A stretch of DNA of 64,000 nt from Paenibacillus sp. FSL H8-0048 (GCF_038002825.1 NZ_JBBODF010000001.1:2170001-2234000), one strand, 5' to 3'. Positions 17,984 to 26,908 are shown, counted from the first letter of the stretch. The notes: generated by a model not told the origin, from the letters alone. A program made the numbers and translations.

Positions 17984-18566
17984 CTGCGGCGGTCCTCTTC
18001 CCTCGTGTAAATGTCCTTGAGAACACTCTACCTGCATTTTCGGCAAAATACCAGTTCTGGCGGCGATTATCAACGGGGTGTAAAATGTGCGGGGAGCGGG
18101 ATGTGCGCTGGGAGGGAGTGCCAGGGAGGACTTGGAGGTAGCTTGGGGCGAGAGAGGAGCGATTGAGTAACATGGGCGAGGCTGGGGCGATGTCTGAGAT
18201 CTAAGAGCTTGGGGCGTGGGAGGAGCGATATGGGAGCTCTAGTGGACGCTCCGCATACGGACCGTTGTTCCGATCGCTGTTGTGTCCAGATTCTTATTAT
18301 TTTACCTGATCGGTGAAAATCCGGACACAAAGGCGAACGCTATCGCTTCTCCACAATCAGTCCGCCCGCTGCGCTGTTTAAGTGGTGGAGTTACACAACC
18401 CTAAATCTCCTTAAATAATCAACACCTCAACACCCTGACACCTCAACCCGCAACTATCCGATTCTGCAAACTTTAATTCCTCAACTCCTCATTTCTCCAA
18501 TCCTCAACTCCTCCAATCCAAATAGTTTCAGCCCTGCTCTTCAGAAGTGACCGGTTCACGGCAAAC

Positions 18567-18750
18567 AATTGGAAAAACGCAGCTTAATTCGCCCTTTTCT
18601 GCCAAATTATCGGAAGCAAGTGGATAAATGACAACTAATTATGTTTGTTTCTGCTATTTCTCGTAAATCTGAATGATTAAGTGTTGGTTGTCCAACTATT
18701 GTTTCTTCGGCGCAAATTTTGTAAGCAGCAGGTGGAGAAAATCCATCTAT
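18567..18750. repeat. Four-core inverted array with 51-bp spacing (family A)
   Basis: Forward cores AATTGGAAAAACGC (TGGA at 18570) and AAGTGGATAAATG (TGGA at 18621) are exactly 51 bp apart. Inverted cores follow at 18691 (TCCAAC) and 18742 (TCCATC), again 51 bp apart. The same arrangement with related cores occurs at 43521-43708 and 58012-58197. Confidence 0.75.
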
Positions 18751-18772
18751 TTCTGCATCTTAAGTCAAAAGA

Positions 18773-18824
18773 AATCGCCCATTCTCAGAGGGCTGTATTA
18801 CACCATCCAAAAAGGGGCGATTCG
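18773..18824 (-). terminator. Possible terminator of the GH119 gene
   Basis: AAATCGCCC and GGGGCGATT can pair across about 35 bases, and the minus strand continues into TTCTTTTG. The loop is large, so this is a weak candidate. Confidence 0.4.
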
Positions 18825-18865
18825 TGGATCAGACACTCCGGGATAATAAATTGACCAATAACCTG

Positions 18866-21800
18866 TTACTGATCCTTCCAGCGCTGCACGGTCAGTGTCA
18901 CCGTCTGTGCACCGCCTGCCGGTGTAAGCGTACGGTTCGCAATATCCGCTCCGCCGGAGGTGATCTCTACCGTGGCCCAGCTTCCGCGTGTCAGCTTAAA
19001 CGTCACGGGACTGCCTGCCGGAAGGTTTACGTTGACGGAATAGACGCCGTCACTGCCGCGAGTCAGCAGGTGGGCTGAATCTGCCGCATTCCAGCTGTTG
19101 AACGAACCCGTCAGATAGACCTGAGCATTCGCTGGAGTCGAGCCCGGAACGCTGACCCGGAAGGTTACGCTATCAGCCTGTGGTTCGCCGGTAATCAGAT
19201 TGCCTCCCGTCAGACTGGAGTTGCCGGTGCCAAAATGATAGTTATTCCCGCCATTGTTATCCCAAGTGCCGCTGCCGTTATTAAAGGCTGCGGTCAGGCC
19301 TGTGGTGCTGCCGAGCGGAATGGTAATGGCTTTGTAGCCGCTGAAAGTAGAGGCCTGCATCTGCACACCCGGTGAAGTCGTCCAGGTGGTTGCCCCATCC
19401 AGCTTATAATGGATATAGGCGTTACTGAAGGCTGTATTCTTGTAATAGATCGTTGCGGTGTTACCCGCCGGTGTGGCGGTTGGCACTGGTGTCGCCGATG
19501 GTGATGTAGTTGGTGTCGCCGTTGGTGATGTAGTTGGTGTTGTAGTTGGTGTTGTAGTTGGTGTTGTAGTTGGTGTTGTAGTTGGTGTTGTAGTTGGTGT
19601 TGTAGTAGGCGCTAACGTTGGAGTTACTGTTGGCGTTGCATTAGGCGTTGTACTTGGTTTAACTGTCGGGGCCACCGTTGGCGTTGCAGTGGGTGTTGGA
19701 GTAGGCGTCACGGTCGGTGTTGCGGTTGGCGTTACAACAGGTGTTGCACTTGGCTTAACTGTCGCTGTTGGTACTACGGTTGGTGTCGCGGTCGGCGTAG
19801 CCGTTGGCGTCACCGGACCACCCGACTGAATATTTCCAGTCGACGTATACGTCCAAGTCCCGGTGCCGAACAGATAATTGCTGCCGCCGTTGCTGTCCCA
19901 GGTGCCGCTGCCGTTGTTGAAGCAGGCTTCGAGCTGGGTGGCTGCACCGATATTACCGATATTAATGGTGATTTTGTTATAGCCTGCTAGCTCGGCGGCC
20001 GGAATCGCTACGCCGGGGGCTGTCGTCCAGGTCCCCCCAGCCGGGCGGTAATGGATGTAAGGAGCGGAATACCCCTGCTTATAATAGATCGTTACATTAT
20101 TGCCCGCTGGTGTGGTGGCAGTTGCTGCCGCACTGAAGCCGGAGAGATTGCCGGAGGCATCGTAAGCTTTAACTCTGTATTCATAGGCTGTACTGGCTGA
20201 CAAGCCGTTGTCTGTATATGCGGTGGAAGTAGTTGTTCCGATTCTAACGCCATTACGGTAGATCTCATAGCCGGTAACACGGATATTATCTGTAGCGGCA
20301 TTCCAGGTCAACCCGATAGAAGAAGCATTTACCACTGTGGCCTGAAGGTTGGCCGGCACAGCCGGAGCCTCTGTATCCGGGACAGCAGGCACATCGGTGA
20401 TGAACGGATGTGTTCCTTCAATCGTTCCTTGCATGCTCTCCGTATATTTACCGTTCGCCAGAGTATATTTGCCGGCACCGACATAGACCTGCTGGATATC
20501 ACTTTTGGTCACATTGCCTTTGGCATCCTTGGCTTCAATATAGTAGTCCAATAGCTGATCGCGGTAATCGGAGATATAGGAGAAATACAGGTTCCCGATA
20601 TCCGTGGCCGGAACCTTCTGCATAATCGTCTTACTGCTTGGCTGCCAGTCGACACCGTTAATATCGGCGCTCAGGTCACGGACATTCATCGGATATTCCG
20701 TCCACGCACCTACCTTGGCAGGATCAATACCAGGCACCCCGGATGCGGCCAGACCTGCGGGATCATATACTTTGAAGGTATTATCCGCTGCGTCTGCCGT
20801 CTTATCACGATGTGCCCGGATTTTCACCTTGATGTCGCTGATTCCGCTGGTGTCGAACGCATACGTATAGATGGCAAAAGCATTATTGTAATGCTGCAGG
20901 GTCCAGCCCTCTGCCTTACTGACATTGGCGCTGCCCGGATTGTACGGGTAACGCTGAGGCCACCAGACGGAGGGGCCGGTTTTGTCTTTGGCCAGCTTTT
21001 GCGACACATAGGGCTTGGAGAAATACAGTGACTGATTGAAGGACAACGCCGGCTTCACGCTGTCATCCACATTCTCATCGTAATAACCGAACCCCGAATC
21101 CATGGCAGGCAGGAGGAAATACCAGGCCAGCTCAGCGGGATTGGCACCTCCTGCGTAATCACTCGCAGCATTCCCCTTCACAGGATAAGAGAGCATCCAC
21201 GGATTCAATTGATTGCCTTCGTAGGTCACCTCACGGTCCAGCGGGTTCGCCGGCTTCCAGTAATTCGGATGCTCCTCCAGCCAGATCTGTTCGGCGGTCT
21301 TGGCATAGTTCAGGGAAGCTTGTAGCAACGCGAAGTTACGCTCCAGATAATGATAGCCCTTCTCGAAGGATACCGTCATGCCTTCCTCAGCGCCCGCCAG
21401 ATTCTTCTTCGGGGCGTAAGCAGTCCCGTTCACCTGATTGAAGGCCGCGAACTGGCCTTTCCAGATCCCAAACGGCAGATGCCAATGGTACCAGGTCGGA
21501 TCAGAGGATGAATCCCGGGTATCGATCCAGGAGCCGTCCTGCACATGGACCACATCGGAAGCGGCCGGTGTATTGCTGCGCAGATACTCATCGATCCCCA
21601 TTCCGGTCACACCGCTGCCGGCATAGGTGACATTCCCGGCATTGCGCCAGGTCTCCTCGGAGCCGGCCCGGCCCGAAGAATTATCCCCGTCATGGGCCAC
21701 GACAAAAATCTGCTTCTGCAGAGCCAGATTCTCATACGGCTTAAGCGCATCTGCTTTTACCTGGCCCAGATACCCTTCTTCCCAGGACTGCGCCTGCGCG

Positions 21801-22807
21801 ACAGGCACGCCAACCACTCTCGATTCCGCCCCGGTTGCCGGGTCCACATAACGGACCCAATGGGCCGTTGAGGCAAACGGATATTTATTATAGACCACCT
21901 GCTGCTCATTGAACATCGGTTCACTCACCCAGGCCCCCGCCGTGCTGACATTCTGCAGATCACTGCGGTTAGGCGGCGAGATCATCGTGTCCTTGCCCGG
22001 ACTGTCCAGCAGCGGATAATCCTTAAGTGTGCGGGAGAAGTGGTTGTTGCCGATCACGGACCACTGGATGCCGAGCTTGTTCAGCACAGGAATAATCCGC
22101 TCTGAGAACCCCAGCTCTGTCGGAAAAAAACCCTTCGATGACTTATAGCTGCTGCCCAGGAAATAAGGCTGAGCCATCGTTGCTCCATGATAGATCATAT
22201 CCTTGAGTAAATAATCGTTGCCGACCAGCGGGCCCATCGAATGGTGTCCGGAAAAATGAATCAGGTCGAGCATGTTGTCGCCGCCAGTGGTCCGGAGCTG
22301 ATTCACGGCATTCTTCCAAGGGGTTCCCCAGGCCGGATTATTGTATCCGCTTACATTGTCTTGCTGAATAATACTGTTCACATTGTTCACCACAGACCCC
22401 GACATGGTAACATGCATCTGCGCCTGGGGATGAGTGCTGTGCAGCGTGTTCGCCACACTCCAGGGCCAGGTTAAATACGCGCCAGTCTTGGCGTGATGGG
22501 AATAATAAGAGACCAGATCATCGTGGGGCATGGGAGAGCCATTCGGCAGATAATAGGGATATCCCGCGGGCGGATTCTGCTTCAGCTGGATGACTTCACC
22601 GTCATAGGTATAGCGGATCGGACTGCCTACAGGGGTGGAATTGTAAGTGTTCAGATCATAGTAAGCCCAGAAGTTCGGCATATGATTATGATAGACATGC
22701 GTAGCGGCAATATCTGCCGAGACAGGAGACACTAGTGCCGGAACGGTCAGAAGCGCGCCCAGAAGCAGGGCTGTAATTTTGCGAAGGGACCTGGTTGTCT
22801 TGGTCAT
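18866..22807 (-). CDS. Secreted GH119 alpha-amylase with FnIII, two CBM25 and CBM20 modules
   Basis: A 1313-residue exported enzyme. Residues 1-31 are a signal peptide. The catalytic region (about 33-805) opens with ATHVYHNHMPNFWAYYDLN, related to GH57 and closest to GH119. FFPTELGFSERI near residue 232 and VVAHDGDNSS near 372 sit where the nucleophile and acid/base (Glu231, Asp373) were proposed for the GH119 founder IgtZ, as I recall. A FnIII module follows (812-898), then CBM25 (899-985), a long Thr-Pro linker (990-1110), a second CBM25 and a C-terminal CBM20-like starch-binding domain (about 1215-1313). AAGGAG precedes the ATG. It lies after a GH13 enzyme with the same tail, like the igtY-igtZ pair of Bacillus circulans. 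Substrate (starch or related glucan) is inferred. Confidence 0.85.
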   Translation of the reverse strand: MTKTTRSLRKITALLLGALLTVPALVSPVSADIAATHVYHNHMPNFWAYYDLNTYNSTPVGSPIRYTYDGEVIQLKQNPPAGYPYYLPNGSPMPHDDLVSYYSHHAKTGAYLTWPWSVANTLHSTHPQAQMHVTMSGSVVNNVNSIIQQDNVSGYNNPAWGTPWKNAVNQLRTTGGDNMLDLIHFSGHHSMGPLVGNDYLLKDMIYHGATMAQPYFLGSSYKSSKGFFPTELGFSERIIPVLNKLGIQWSVIGNNHFSRTLKDYPLLDSPGKDTMISPPNRSDLQNVSTAGAWVSEPMFNEQQVVYNKYPFASTAHWVRYVDPATGAESRVVGVPVAQAQSWEEGYLGQVKADALKPYENLALQKQIFVVAHDGDNSSGRAGSEETWRNAGNVTYAGSGVTGMGIDEYLRSNTPAASDVVHVQDGSWIDTRDSSSDPTWYHWHLPFGIWKGQFAAFNQVNGTAYAPKKNLAGAEEGMTVSFEKGYHYLERNFALLQASLNYAKTAEQIWLEEHPNYWKPANPLDREVTYEGNQLNPWMLSYPVKGNAASDYAGGANPAELAWYFLLPAMDSGFGYYDENVDDSVKPALSFNQSLYFSKPYVSQKLAKDKTGPSVWWPQRYPYNPGSANVSKAEGWTLQHYNNAFAIYTYAFDTSGISDIKVKIRAHRDKTADAADNTFKVYDPAGLAASGVPGIDPAKVGAWTEYPMNVRDLSADINGVDWQPSSKTIMQKVPATDIGNLYFSYISDYRDQLLDYYIEAKDAKGNVTKSDIQQVYVGAGKYTLANGKYTESMQGTIEGTHPFITDVPAVPDTEAPAVPANLQATVVNASSIGLTWNAATDNIRVTGYEIYRNGVRIGTTTSTAYTDNGLSASTAYEYRVKAYDASGNLSGFSAAATATTPAGNNVTIYYKQGYSAPYIHYRPAGGTWTTAPGVAIPAAELAGYNKITINIGNIGAATQLEACFNNGSGTWDSNGGSNYLFGTGTWTYTSTGNIQSGGPVTPTATPTATPTVVPTATVKPSATPVVTPTATPTVTPTPTPTATPTVAPTVKPSTTPNATPTVTPTLAPTTTPTTTPTTTPTTTPTTTPTTTPTTSPTATPTTSPSATPVPTATPAGNTATIYYKNTAFSNAYIHYKLDGATTWTTSPGVQMQASTFSGYKAITIPLGSTTGLTAAFNNGSGTWDNNGGNNYHFGTGNSSLTGGNLITGEPQADSVTFRVSVPGSTPANAQVYLTGSFNSWNAADSAHLLTRGSDGVYSVNVNLPAGSPVTFKLTRGSWATVEITSGGADIANRTLTPAGGAQTVTLTVQRWKDQ
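19545..19612. repeat. In-frame 12-bp tandem repeat in the amylase linker
   Basis: GTAGTTGGTGTT is repeated about six times and encodes Thr-Thr-Pro-Thr on the minus strand, as part of the longer Thr-Pro linker (about 19475-19830). Slippage would change linker length without a frameshift. Confidence 0.85.
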
Positions 22808-22842
22808 GGTTCAACTCCTTCTTACTTGGGATTATTCTTCGT

Positions 22843-22880
22843 GAAAAAAACGGGGGCGAGGGACTTCCATCCCTCGCCCT
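22843..22880 (-). terminator. Intrinsic terminator between the two starch-enzyme genes
   Basis: GGGCGAGGGA (22854-22863) and TCCCTCGCCC (22870-22879) form a perfect 10-bp stem. On the minus strand it is followed by a T tract (22850-22844). It ends transcripts of the upstream GH13 gene, so the GH119 gene depends on read-through or on a promoter I could not find in the 40 bp that follow. Confidence 0.88.
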
Positions 22881-22890
22881 CTCAAGCTGC

Positions 22891-25800
22891 TTACTGATCC
22901 TTCCAGCGCTGCACACTTAGCGTCACTGTCTGTGCTCCGCCTGCCGGTGTAAGCGTCCGGTTCGCAATGTCCGCACCGTTGGACGCGGTCTCTACCGTGC
23001 CCCAGCTTCCGCGCGTCAGCTTATACGTCACGGCGCTGCCTGCCGGAAGGTTCAAGGTGATGGAATATATCCCATCACTCCCGCGTGTCAGCAGATAGGC
23101 CGCATCTGCCGCATTCCAGCTGTTGAACGAACCCGTCAGATAGACCTGGGCATTCGCCGGAGTCGATCCCGGAACGCTAACCCTGAAGGTTACGCTATCC
23201 GCCTGCGGTTCCCCGGAGGTCAAGCTTCCCCCAACCAGACTGGAGCTGCCGGTGCCAAAATGATAGTTATTCCCGCCATTGTTATCCCAAGTGCCGCTGC
23301 CGTTATTGAACGCTGCGGTCAGGCCGGTGGCGGTGCCGAGCGGAATGGTAATAGCTTTGTAGCCGCTGAAAGTAGAGGCCTGCATCTGCACACCCGGTGA
23401 AGTCGTCCAGGTGGATGCCCCATCCAGCTTATAATGGATATAGGAGTTACTGAAGGCCGTATTCTTGTAATAGATCGTCGCGGTGTTGCCCGCTGGTGTG
23501 GCGGTTGGCACAGGTGTTGCCGTTGGCGCTACGGTTGGTGTTGCCGTTGGTGTTGCGGTCGGTGCTACAGTCGGTGTAGCTGTTGGAGCTACGGTTGGTG
23601 CCACCGTTGGCGCCACGGTCGGTGTCGTTGTTGGCGATACAGTCGGTGTAGCAGTCGGCGATGCCGTTGGCGTTACCGGACCGCCTGCCTGGATATTGCC
23701 TGTAGGCGAATAGGTCCAGGTGCCGGTGCTGAACAGATAATTGCTGCCCCCATTGCTGTCCCAGGTGCCGCTGCCGTTATTGAAGCAGGCTTCGAGCTGA
23801 GTGGCTGCGCCGATGTTTATGGTGATTTTGTTATAGCCAGCTACCTCGGCGGCTGGAATAGCCACACCTGGAGATGTCGTCCAAGTCCCGCCTACCGGGC
23901 GGTAATGAATGTACGGATTGGTGTAACCCTGCTTGTAGTAGATAGTCACACTGTTACCGGCAGGAGTAACGATCAGAGCGGCTGCGCTGAAGGCCGACAG
24001 ATTCATGGCGGCGTCATACGCTTTTACCGTATAGGAATAATTAGTGCTGCCCACAAGTCCGTTATCTGTAAAAGAGGTCGTAGCGGAAGTCCCGATCTTC
24101 ACTCCATTGCGGTAGATTTCATACCCTGTGACCCCGACATTATCGGTGGAGGCTGACCAGGATACCATCGCGCTGGAGGCATTCTGTACCGTTGCTGTTA
24201 CATTTCCCGGAACACTTGGTGCTTGCGTATCGGTTACCGGCTGAGTTTTGGAGTAGATTTTGGCTGAATTGGCGCTCAGGGTAACTGTAATTTGCTTACC
24301 GGTAACACCGCCCGCCTGCACGGTCACAGTATCGGAAGGGTTCAGTTGGTTCACCAGAACCGTACCTGCGGTAAGCGTGCTTTCGGCGCGCAGCGGCAGC
24401 GTGACAGTCTGTGATCCGCTGGAGGCATTACTGAATGCGGAGATGACCTCCTGGCCGACATTCGTGCCTGTATCGATCCGCCGGGAGAAGGCGTACAGAT
24501 TCTGTGCGGACCACATTTCGCGCTGGGTGCCGGTGCGCAGGGCCGGGTTGTTTTTGCGGATCTCGTTCAGCTTGGCTACATGCTTGAAGGTACTGGCATT
24601 CTCATTGAAATAATTCTCCAGCACATTGCCGTTTGCATCCCGCTTCACCATCGACCAGCGGTTCCACGTATCCGCGATTCCGCCCGTCATGATCTGCCCG
24701 TTGCCGTTGCCCTTGTTCTGCTCGGTTCCCTGGAAGACCACAGGCGTTCCGCGCACAGTAAAAATAAAGGACAAAGCATTCTGCAGCTTCTCAACACTGC
24801 CCCCGGCCTCGGTCAAGAAGCGGTTGCGGTCATGATTGTCGATGAAGGTAACCATATGGTTGGCGTTGCCGCCGTAGTAGGAGTCTTGAGCCAGGGTGCC
24901 TTTAATATTCGCGTCAAAAGACTGGCCGTACGCGAAGCTGTTCAGCACGGAGAAGAATAACGGGAAGTCGAGCATCCCCCACTCCTTGTTGGTACCGACC
25001 CAGCGGGAAACGAATTCGGCATTGCCGTCAAAATTCTCCCCAAAAGTATTCACGCCCAGCAAATTCTGCAGCTCGCCGATATCGGTCGGCTTCATCAGCT
25101 TGGCTGCATCCACCCGGGCGCCATCGGCCCCCGTATAGTCAAACCAGCCCTTAATCGAGCTGAAGATAGCCTGCTTGGCGGCAGGAACATCGAAGTCGAT
25201 ATCATCCAGACCGCCCAAATCATGATTCTCCAGATAATCCTGGGCCCACTGATCGTACCGTCCATCGGCAAGAGACCAGTTAATGTCACCATTATGGTGA
25301 TACCAGGCCGGATTATTGAATGGAGCGGCAGGCTGCAATGACGGGATATCATAATACGCCTGTGTGCCCAGCATATAATCGCCGATGTGGTTGGGAACGA
25401 CATCAATGATGACCTTAATTCCTAGCGCATGCGCGGAGTCTACAAGCTCTTTCAGCTTTTCTTTGGTGCCGAAGTAAGGGTTGGCCTTGTTCGGATCTTT
25501 GACATTGTAGCCGTGGTAGGCTGTGTTCTTGCCTGTACCGTTGTTATCACGGTTAGTCATCTGCGGCTCAGCTACCGGTGAGATCCAGATCGCGGTATAG
25601 CCCATATTGTGAATATACGGGAGCTTGTCAATGACCCCCTGCCAGTCGCCGCCCTTCATGTAACGGAAATCCTCCTCGGAGTTCTCCCCGTAGCGGATAG
25701 CCGCGCCTGTTGCATTATTGGAAGAATCCCCGTCATTGAAGCGGTCCACCATAATCTGATAAATCGTGTCATTCTCGGTTACAGTTCCAATGCTGGCTGC

Positions 25801-25902
25801 CTCCACTTTAGCTTGCGGCAGGACAAACAAATTCATCATGATCGACAATACAATGGATGTGATTAGAACGGGAACAAGCAGGCGGTTACGTTTTCTTTTC
25901 AT
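22891..25902 (-). CDS. Secreted GH13 amylase/glucanotransferase with FnIII, two CBM25 and CBM20 modules
   Basis: A 1003-residue exported enzyme with a signal peptide (1-35). The GH13 catalytic region (about 40-460) has all four conserved segments: DVVPNH, ARVDAAKLM (nucleophile near 265), TFGENFDG (acid/base near 287) and FIDNHD (near 355). It opens like cyclodextrin glucanotransferases with DTIYQIMVDRFNDGDSSNN. FnIII (about 561-644), CBM25, a Thr-Pro linker, a second CBM25 and a CBM20-like domain follow, nearly matching those of the next gene. Pairing with a GH119 gene suggests an isocyclomaltooligosaccharide glucanotransferase like IgtY, but a plain alpha-amylase is not excluded. GGGAG and GAGGA precede the ATG. 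Confidence 0.85.
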   Translation of the reverse strand: MKRKRNRLLVPVLITSIVLSIMMNLFVLPQAKVEAASIGTVTENDTIYQIMVDRFNDGDSSNNATGAAIRYGENSEEDFRYMKGGDWQGVIDKLPYIHNMGYTAIWISPVAEPQMTNRDNNGTGKNTAYHGYNVKDPNKANPYFGTKEKLKELVDSAHALGIKVIIDVVPNHIGDYMLGTQAYYDIPSLQPAAPFNNPAWYHHNGDINWSLADGRYDQWAQDYLENHDLGGLDDIDFDVPAAKQAIFSSIKGWFDYTGADGARVDAAKLMKPTDIGELQNLLGVNTFGENFDGNAEFVSRWVGTNKEWGMLDFPLFFSVLNSFAYGQSFDANIKGTLAQDSYYGGNANHMVTFIDNHDRNRFLTEAGGSVEKLQNALSFIFTVRGTPVVFQGTEQNKGNGNGQIMTGGIADTWNRWSMVKRDANGNVLENYFNENASTFKHVAKLNEIRKNNPALRTGTQREMWSAQNLYAFSRRIDTGTNVGQEVISAFSNASSGSQTVTLPLRAESTLTAGTVLVNQLNPSDTVTVQAGGVTGKQITVTLSANSAKIYSKTQPVTDTQAPSVPGNVTATVQNASSAMVSWSASTDNVGVTGYEIYRNGVKIGTSATTSFTDNGLVGSTNYSYTVKAYDAAMNLSAFSAAALIVTPAGNSVTIYYKQGYTNPYIHYRPVGGTWTTSPGVAIPAAEVAGYNKITINIGAATQLEACFNNGSGTWDSNGGSNYLFSTGTWTYSPTGNIQAGGPVTPTASPTATPTVSPTTTPTVAPTVAPTVAPTATPTVAPTATPTATPTVAPTATPVPTATPAGNTATIYYKNTAFSNSYIHYKLDGASTWTTSPGVQMQASTFSGYKAITIPLGTATGLTAAFNNGSGTWDNNGGNNYHFGTGSSSLVGGSLTSGEPQADSVTFRVSVPGSTPANAQVYLTGSFNSWNAADAAYLLTRGSDGIYSITLNLPAGSAVTYKLTRGSWGTVETASNGADIANRTLTPAGGAQTVTLSVQRWKDQ

Positions 25903-26024
25903 TCCTCATCTCCCTCTCATGTAAAACCGAATGCAACACATTGGGGCCAGCGGATACTCTGCCATCAACAACTTGAGCTTTGCTTCAGCTTGATAGTGCA
26001 TAGGCTGATGCTGACTGCTTAGCA

Positions 26025-26092
26025 GGAGCTTAGCTAGAGCTTAGTAAGAGCTTAGTAAGAGCTTAGTAAGAGCTTAGTAAGAGCTTAGTAAG
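26025..26092. repeat. 11-bp tandem repeat in the leader of the amylase transcript
   Basis: AGAGCTTAGTA is repeated about six times. More degenerate GCTTAG/GCTAGAG words continue to 26275. The block lies between the promoter at 26324-26352 and the GH13 start, so it is in the untranslated leader (about 415 nt). Role unknown. Confidence 0.8.
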
Positions 26093-26296
26093 GGCTCACG
26101 GATGCTTAGCTACAGCTTGCTAATGCTTGGCTAGACAATTTAGCCAGAGCTTACATATGCTTAGCTAGGCAGTTTGGCTAGAGCTCAGCTAGAGTGTGCT
26201 CATGCTTAGCTAGGCAGTTTGTCTAGAGCTTAGCTAGAGTGCTCATGCTTAGCTAGATAGGTTCGCTAGAGCTTACTTTCACAGCATCAGCGCAGC

Positions 26297-26320
26297 AGTG
26301 GGGAAACCGGTTTCCCCACT
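26297..26320 (-). promoter_or_regulatory. Perfect 24-bp palindromic operator, LacI type
   Basis: AGTGGGGAAACC followed by its exact complement GGTTTCCCCACT. The central ACCGGT with flanking A/T steps is typical of operators bound by LacI-family regulators. It starts four bases after the -10 hexamer of the amylase promoter, where a bound repressor would block initiation. No regulator gene is nearby. Confidence 0.78.
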
Positions 26321-26323
26321 AAA

Positions 26324-26352
26324 AATTAACATGTCCCTGTATGCGCTGTCAA
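26324..26352 (-). promoter_or_regulatory. Promoter of the amylase gene pair
   Basis: Minus-strand TTGACA (26352-26347), a 17-bp spacer and TTAATT (26329-26324). The -35 is consensus and the -10 is weaker. Transcription would begin inside the palindrome at 26297-26320 and read toward the GH13 gene. Confidence 0.68.
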
Positions 26353-26529
26353 GACATATAAATCAAACCTGCCGCCAACCCTTATCCCATATAGGATAGC
26401 CGCTCTGCAAAAAACACAAAAAGCAGTATTCAGCATAAGCTCATACCTGGAAGGCACCCTCAGGAAGACTGTATTGGTCTCATACTCCCCTTTTTTTGCT
26501 GGCAAGATCCATTCATGGCGGTTAGCGGA

Positions 26530-26705
26530 TTCAGGTGCACTTGTGCTCCTCATTTGCCCGTTTAGCCAACTTTTCTGGAATTCAGGTGCACTTGTGCTCC
26601 TCATTTGCCCGTTTAGCCAACTTTTCTGGAATTCAGGTGCACTTGTGCTCCTCACTTGCTCGTTTAGCCAACTTTTCTGGAATTCAGGTGCACTTTGCTC
26701 CTCAG
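26530..26705. repeat. 51-bp tandem repeat (three full units plus a partial one)
   Basis: Units begin with TTCAGGTGCACTTGTGCTCC at 26530, 26581, 26632 and 26683 (partial). The first two are near identical and the third differs at a few bases. Because 51 is divisible by three, frames stay open across it, but no ribosome site or coding signature is seen. Confidence 0.9.
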
Positions 26706-26780
26706 CTACTCTTTTCCCCGGCTACTCTTTGCACCCAGCTAACTTTCAGCACCATCCCCATTCCTTTCCACTCTCCGACA

Positions 26781-26908
26781 ACTTTCAGCACCATCAGAGG
26801 GATTTATCCCTCTCATTTCCCTATCCAGCTCACTTTCAGCGCTATCAGAGGGATTTATCCCTCTCATTTCCGCATCCAGCCCACTTTCAGCACCAGCAGA
26901 GGGATTTA
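26781..26908. repeat. 51-bp tandem repeat, left part, interrupted by the IS
   Basis: ACTTTCAGC recurs at 26781, 26832 and 26883, always 51 bp apart. Each unit holds the small palindrome GAGGGATTTATCCCTC. The array continues at 28174 on the far side of the insertion sequence. Confidence 0.9.

Larger units (their letters stand above)
17984..18865. other. Intergenic region with no gene between phoR and the GH119 gene
   Basis: About 880 bp without a credible gene. The part next to phoR (18080-18540) is purine/pyrimidine-biased and repetitive in texture (many CCTCAACTCC-like words). A 51-bp-spaced inverted-repeat array lies at 18567-18750, and a weak hairpin stands before the end of the starch-enzyme gene. 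Confidence 0.6.

Noticed and set aside
18068..18084. Third PhoP box upstream of phoR
   Set aside because: Only one hexamer (TGTAAA) is good; its partner matches 4 of 6 bases.
19458..19829. Gly-Val repeat protein on the plus strand
   Set aside because: It is the complement of the Thr-Pro linker repeat of the GH119 enzyme.
26326..26655. Small protein with 17-residue repeats on the minus strand
   Set aside because: The repeats arise from the 51-bp DNA array, open in several frames on both strands, with no ribosome site.
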